Assembly (NCBI GenBank): GCA_027030485.1
Contig: JALVEY010000036.1
Location: 1 to 38,111, forward strand
Origin: Persephonella sp.
GTDB taxonomy: Bacteria; Aquificota; Aquificia; Aquificales; Hydrogenothermaceae
Direction: 5' to 3'
Length of the DNA: 38,111 nucleotides
Shown: one piece after another, positions 34,253 through 38,111 of the stretch
Position numbering within the stretch: the first letter of the stretch is position 1
How the letters are laid out: each line of letters starts with the position of its first letter
Translations under genes and position numbers: made by a program
The notes under the pieces: generated by a model
Database searches by the model: none
The model's input: only the letters and a program-made list of their open reading frames with translations
What the model was told of the DNA's origin: nothing

Positions 34253-36286
34253 TTGGGCAGATATATAATAGCAGTTTTTGGATTGTTAGGTTTTATTCTG
34301 TCTTCTTTCGGTAAGGTGCCTGTTTCTATAGAAGCCCAGAAGATAGAAAGGAAAAAAACGGGAGAGATAGTGGCTGAAGGGGAGGTTATCGTAAAATACA
34401 AAAACAGAGTTTTAAGAGCAGATAGGATAATATACGACAAAAAAAACAAAATAATCCATCTGGAAGGAAACATACACCTAAAGACCGATAGATTTGATCT
34501 GAAGGCAGAAAAAGGCTGGATTGATGAAGAAGGAATCAACGGAGAATTTTTTAATGTTGAAGGTTTGGTAGAAAAGCATTACTACATAAAAGCAGAAAAA
34601 ATAAAAAAATTAAAGGATAAATATATCTTTTATGATGGAGAGTTTTCAACATGTTCCTTTGAACAGTACGACTGGTACATAAAAGCAAAAAAGGGGATTT
34701 TAATTAAGGAGGATAAAGTTCAGTTTTACAATATTTCTTTAAGATTTTGTAAAATACCCATCTTTTTCTCTCCATACTTTTCTTATCCTGCAACGAATAG
34801 AAAAACAGGCTTTCTTTTTCCACAGATAGGACAAGATAGTTATAATGATTTTAAAATAACACAACCATTTTATCTTGTGTTAACCAGACATTCTGATATG
34901 ACTTTTACCTATGACTACAGGAATAAACAGGGAAACGGTCTGGATATTCAGTACAGAAATAGACTGTCTGGGGATAGTTTTTATACCGGACATTTTAGTT
35001 TTTTTTCAGAAAATACAGGCAAATGGTGGGAGAACAGAAATCTTTCCCCTTTAAAAAATAGATGGAGGGTTTCAGGACGTTCAGAACTCCATTATGAAGA
35101 ATTTGATCTTTCGCTTATTTATGATTTTCCAAGTGATCCTTATTACTTTGAAGATATTTACAATGCAACTGACATGAGATATAAATCATATACAAAATCC
35201 CAGATGATAGCCCTTATAGACAGAAGAAGATTTACCCTTGAGATAAACTTTGATTTTATATACGATTTAACAAAGGATAATAACGAATTAACGCTCCAGA
35301 GACTTCCAGAAATTAGATACTATCTTAAAAAAAAGAAGCTCTTTGAGAGACTTCCTGTTTATTTTGATTTTCTCTCAGTTAATACAAACTTTTACAGAGA
35401 AAAAGGTGATGCAGGTATAAGATCTGACAACACCCTTAACCTTGAAATTTTCAATAATTTTAGTGGGTTTTCAAATCTGCTTAAATTTTCTCCAAGAATT
35501 ACGTGGTACTATATGACGAAAGAGGGAAGTGCTGATAGAACCCCTACAAGAAATCTTTTTTCTTTTGAAGATAGATTGAGATATACCGTTGTGAAAGATT
35601 ACACAGATTTTTACCACTCTATTATTCCACAGCTAAGTTTTAAAAGAGTGTCTAAAGTTAATCAGGAAAATCTACCATTTTTTGATAGAGAAGATAGGGT
35701 AAACGATGCTTATGATCTTGATTTTTCTATTTTTAATGTACTTAATTTTAAGAATTTAAATTTTTTATCGTGGGAAGTATCTGCTGGCTACACGTTTAAC
35801 AAATATTACTACTTGGGAAATAACAAGCTTAAAGGACATAAAAAACCTTTTAAAAATCGGGTTTATTTTCGTATAAATAGCTTTTCTGGAGAAAATACCT
35901 TATACTACGATTTTAGGTTTAACCAGATTGTTAGATCTATAACAACACTTAACATTCCGGTTGCCAGCTGGTTAAATTATTCCATATCCCATTCCTACGA
36001 TAAAGGTATATTTAGCTCTATTCCTACTGTAAATCAGATCAGAAATTCTGTCTCTGTAAAATATAAAAACATCAGCCTTTCAGGTTCTGTTCTGAGCAAC
36101 ATAAAATTAGGTTATATCCAGAGAAAATCCTTCACATTTGCCTTTGATAGGAAATGTTGGAGGTTCAATCTGTCTTACAGGGAGGATTATAATGGTATAA
36201 CTGGAAAGACTTTCAGATCTATTATGGTATACATAAATATTCTGAGGACTGATATTAAAATACCTTTTGTTAGTAGAACGTTATAA
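34253..36286 (+). CDS. lptD: LPS-assembly outer-membrane protein LptD (OstA)
   Basis: About 677 residues. A signal peptide (GRYIIAVFGLLGFILSSFGK), an N-terminal OstA/LptA-like domain (VSIEAQKIERKKTGEIVAEG, DRIIYDKKNKIIHLEGNI, residues of about 25-130) and a C-terminal beta-barrel with SPYFSYPATNRKTGFLFPQI. It inserts LPS into the outer leaflet with LptE. The frame also permits a TTG at 34238, but GGGGA at 34242-34246 is correctly spaced only for the TTG at 34253. The 3' end overlaps the convergent IclR-type gene by 6 bases. Confidence 0.92.
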   Translation: MGRYIIAVFGLLGFILSSFGKVPVSIEAQKIERKKTGEIVAEGEVIVKYKNRVLRADRIIYDKKNKIIHLEGNIHLKTDRFDLKAEKGWIDEEGINGEFFNVEGLVEKHYYIKAEKIKKLKDKYIFYDGEFSTCSFEQYDWYIKAKKGILIKEDKVQFYNISLRFCKIPIFFSPYFSYPATNRKTGFLFPQIGQDSYNDFKITQPFYLVLTRHSDMTFTYDYRNKQGNGLDIQYRNRLSGDSFYTGHFSFFSENTGKWWENRNLSPLKNRWRVSGRSELHYEEFDLSLIYDFPSDPYYFEDIYNATDMRYKSYTKSQMIALIDRRRFTLEINFDFIYDLTKDNNELTLQRLPEIRYYLKKKKLFERLPVYFDFLSVNTNFYREKGDAGIRSDNTLNLEIFNNFSGFSNLLKFSPRITWYYMTKEGSADRTPTRNLFSFEDRLRYTVVKDYTDFYHSIIPQLSFKRVSKVNQENLPFFDREDRVNDAYDLDFSIFNVLNFKNLNFLSWEVSAGYTFNKYYYLGNNKLKGHKKPFKNRVYFRINSFSGENTLYYDFRFNQIVRSITTLNIPVASWLNYSISHSYDKGIFSSIPTVNQIRNSVSVKYKNISLSGSVLSNIKLGYIQRKSFTFAFDRKCWRFNLSYREDYNGITGKTFRSIMVYINILRTDIKIPFVSRTL

Positions 36287-36934
36287 CTGGTTAGATATAC
36301 CCACTCCTGTTTCTAAGAGCATACTTTTTATAAATTCCTTGTCTTCTTTTTTTAATCTTTCAGTAGGAACTAAGATTGATATTGAGGCTATTGGTTGTTT
36401 TGTTTCGTCTCTTATAACTGTTGCGATTTCGGTTACTTCAGGTTCTGCACCGTTTGTATCTTCCTCAATGAAAAATCCTCCTATTTTTTTCCCTTTTGTT
36501 ATGGCCTTACCTGAAGCTGTTTTATCAACAGGATACCTTTTTCCTATTCTTGAGTTTACCAGAACTGATCTTTTTGTTTCCTCAGAATGAATATAAACGA
36601 TTGAGTTCTTGTGTGGTATTGATAGATAAACGCTTTCTAATGTTCTATTCCTGAGATTTCTCATGAAAGGCTTTGCCTTTTTTAAAAAGTGCAGGTTTTC
36701 TATGTAAGAATGTTCCAGAGAAAGAAGTTTCATCCCAAGTTTGTAATGTCCTGTTTCTTTATCCTGTTCAACTACACCTTTGACCTCAAGGGTGGCAAGT
36801 ATCCTGAATACATTGTTTTTGTTTAGACCCAGAATACCGCTCAGCTCTGTAACTCCCAGATTATCCCTCTCCTTTAATGTCTCAATAAGATCAAGAGCCT
36901 TTTCTATTGATGTTTTTGCACCTTTTCTTTTCAT
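36281..36934 (-). CDS. IclR-family transcriptional regulator with a shortened effector domain
   Basis: 217 residues from the ATG at 36934, which has AAGGT at good spacing. An upstream extension of the frame is rich in Cys and aromatic residues, runs into miaA and is rejected. The N-terminal winged helix is clear (LGVTELSGILGLNKNNVFRI, then KGVVEQDKETGHYKLG). The effector domain is odd: about 26 residues separate ASGKA from IATVI, where I recall about 60 in typical members, so the segment normally holding the LxxIRxxGYA helix is missing. It may bind a different ligand or none. It is divergent from miaA, with a palindrome between them. Confidence 0.85.
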   Translation of the reverse strand: MKRKGAKTSIEKALDLIETLKERDNLGVTELSGILGLNKNNVFRILATLEVKGVVEQDKETGHYKLGMKLLSLEHSYIENLHFLKKAKPFMRNLRNRTLESVYLSIPHKNSIVYIHSEETKRSVLVNSRIGKRYPVDKTASGKAITKGKKIGGFFIEEDTNGAEPEVTEIATVIRDETKQPIASISILVPTERLKKEDKEFIKSMLLETGVGISNQL

Positions 36935-36967
36935 AATGTACCTTCTGTGAAAATTTTTTATTTTTTT

Positions 36968-36980
36968 GTATATTTTATAC
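36968..36980. promoter_or_regulatory. Palindrome between the IclR-type gene and miaA, candidate operator
   Basis: GTATA, TTT, TATAC is a perfect 13-base inverted repeat with a 3-base centre, 34 bases before the regulator ATG and 27 bases before the miaA ATG. The position suits autoregulation by the IclR-type protein. The sequence is all A-T rich and could also be a promoter element. Confidence 0.35.
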
Positions 36981-37006
36981 CAAAAATAAACAGCAAAAGG
37001 TATGAA

Positions 37007-37930
37007 ATGAAAATAATCGTGATAACAGGAACAACAGCAACAGGTAAAACGGATCTGTCTATAGAACTTGCCCACAGATTAAATGGTGAGATTGTAAGTG
37101 CAGATTCTATGATGGTTTACAGGTATATGGATATAGGAACGGCAAAGCCGTCTTTAGAAGAAAGGAAAGGGATACAGCATTATCTAATTGATGTTGTTGA
37201 TCCTGACTACGACTTTTCAGTTAAGGATTTTATGGAGATTGCAGATAAAAGCATTAAAGAAATCATAAAAAAAGGAAAAGTTCCTATCGTTGTTGGGGGA
37301 AGCTGGCTGTACATACATGCTCTGATTTACGGACTGACAGATGCTCCACCTACAGACTGGAAGTTAAGGGAAAAGCTGTATAAAAAAGACAGCCGTCTGC
37401 TTTTTGAGCAGCTTACAGATATAGATCCTGAATATGCCTCAAAAATACACATAAATGATAAAAAAAGAGTTGTAAGAGCGCTTGAGGTTTATATGCTGAC
37501 AGGAAAACCTTTTTCTTATTTTCACAAAAAACATGGATTTAAAGAAAAAAGATATAACTTTATAGGCTTTGTGCTTGAAAGGGAAAAAAAAGAAATGATG
37601 GAAAGGATACAGACAAGGGTGGAAGAGATGTTTAGAAAAGGGCTTGTTGATGAGGTAAAAAAGCTTTTAGATTTAGGTTATGAAGACACACTAACAGCAA
37701 AACAGGCTATAGGGTATAAAGAACTGATTCCATACATAAGGGGCAGAACCACATTAGAAAAAGCAAAGGAGGAGATAATAAAAAACACAAAGGATTTTGC
37801 AAAAAGACAGATTAGAACATTCAGATCAAAACTAAAACATGATAAAAGCTGGGAAAAAATAGATCTATCTAACTATACAAAGGAAAAACTTTTAGATACA
37901 ATTATAAAAAAATATAACAACGGAGGATAA
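37007..37930 (+). CDS. miaA: tRNA dimethylallyltransferase
   Basis: 307 residues. It transfers a dimethylallyl group to A37 of tRNAs reading UNN codons. Visible motifs are the P-loop GTTATGKTDLSIELA, VSADSMMVYRYMDIGTAKP, the HYLIDVVDPDYDFSV stretch, VGGSWLYIHAL, KRVVRALEVYMLTGKP and AKRQIRTFRS. The frame extends upstream to 36947, but AAAAGG is correctly spaced before the ATG at 37007, which also places the P-loop at the proper N-terminal position. It uses the isoprenoid product of the MEP pathway started by dxs. The conserved miaA-hfq order follows. Confidence 0.97.
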   Translation: MKIIVITGTTATGKTDLSIELAHRLNGEIVSADSMMVYRYMDIGTAKPSLEERKGIQHYLIDVVDPDYDFSVKDFMEIADKSIKEIIKKGKVPIVVGGSWLYIHALIYGLTDAPPTDWKLREKLYKKDSRLLFEQLTDIDPEYASKIHINDKKRVVRALEVYMLTGKPFSYFHKKHGFKEKRYNFIGFVLEREKKEMMERIQTRVEEMFRKGLVDEVKKLLDLGYEDTLTAKQAIGYKELIPYIRGRTTLEKAKEEIIKNTKDFAKRQIRTFRSKLKHDKSWEKIDLSNYTKEKLLDTIIKKYNNGG

Positions 37931-37933
37931 AAA

Positions 37934-38111
37934 ATGAACATACAGGACGAGCTTCTTGAGGAGCTGAAAGAGGAAGGTAAGGAAGTGGTTGTTTATCTTA
38001 CGAGAGGAACAAGAATAACAGGAAAAATCCTTGCATCTGACCAGTTTACAATCCTCCTTGATGTTAACGGTGAAAAACAGCTTGTTTACAAGCATGCTAT
38101 AAGCACTATAG
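37934..38111 (+). CDS. hfq: RNA chaperone Hfq (3'-truncated by window end)
   Basis: 59 codons are visible, encoding MNIQDELLEELKEE, then RGTRITGKILASDQFTILLD (Sm1) and the Sm2 signature VYKHAISTI. These are diagnostic of Hfq, the hexameric chaperone for small RNAs. GGAGG at 37922-37926 lies inside the end of miaA, 7 bases before the ATG, so the two genes are probably one operon. Only the last residues after the Sm2 motif are missing. Confidence 0.95.
   Translation, partial: MNIQDELLEELKEEGKEVVVYLTRGTRITGKILASDQFTILLDVNGEKQLVYKHAISTI

Noticed and set aside
36947-37006. N-terminal extension of MiaA by 20 residues
   Set aside because: The ATG at 37007 has a proper binding site and puts the P-loop where the family has it.
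36935-37075. N-terminal extension of the IclR-type protein, with a run of Cys
   Set aside because: It is antisense to the miaA P-loop codons, and a well-placed ribosome-binding site supports the ATG at 36934.

Overview
This window reads as a contiguous piece of chromosome from a Gram-negative, AT-rich, probably thermophilic bacterium. The best fit is the Aquificota, family Hydrogenothermaceae (Persephonella-like). The reasons are a maturation factor for [NiFe] hydrogenase, a full outer-membrane assembly set (BamA, Skp/OmpH, LpxD, LptD, one LolC/E permease with LolD), proteins rich in Lys, Glu and Ile, heavy use of AGA/AGG and ATA codons, frequent TTG starts, and tightly packed genes. This taxonomic call is inferred from gene content and was not tested by a database search. 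I see no rRNA, tRNA, CRISPR array, insertion sequence or prophage. No stretch longer than 300 bases lacks a gene.

Layout. 1-6.3 kb: the end of hypF, then on the minus strand a PrxQ/Bcp peroxiredoxin, a secreted FG-GAP/VCBS propeller protein of unknown role, a degenerate tyrosine recombinase and hisIE. 6.4-9.6 kb: dxs, then a divergent pair (DUF2203 protein and DUF151 bifunctional-nuclease-like protein) with two recognisable facing promoters. 9.6-12.5 kb: an operon of three exported ankyrin-repeat paralogues. 12.5-17.0 kb: asd, a small two-helix membrane protein with purH, a Cys-rich lipoprotein, and purT. 17.1-27.6 kb: a long plus-strand run with a fused DUF1538 transporter, a P-II-like protein, a CBS-pair protein, lolC/E, lolD, clpC, bamA, ompH and lpxD.

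27.6-29.2 kb: a strongly AT-rich, divergent two-gene cassette between lpxD and rpsO. It encodes a beta-class (SPPY) DNA methyltransferase and a protein with a PD-(D/E)xK-like motif, and looks like an acquired type II restriction-modification system. 29.2-38.1 kb: rpsO-pnp, dprA, a PilZ-domain protein, rbgA, lptD, a shortened IclR-type regulator, miaA and the start of hfq, which is cut by the window end.

How the parts work together. The 17-27 kb run plus lptD covers export, folding and insertion of outer-membrane lipoproteins, beta-barrels and LPS, with a ClpC protease ATPase embedded in it. The DUF1538/P-II/CBS trio at its head looks like an ion transporter with two nucleotide-sensing subunits. 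The most novel-looking items are that trio, the exported ankyrin array, the restriction-modification cassette, and the recombinase that has lost its catalytic histidines.
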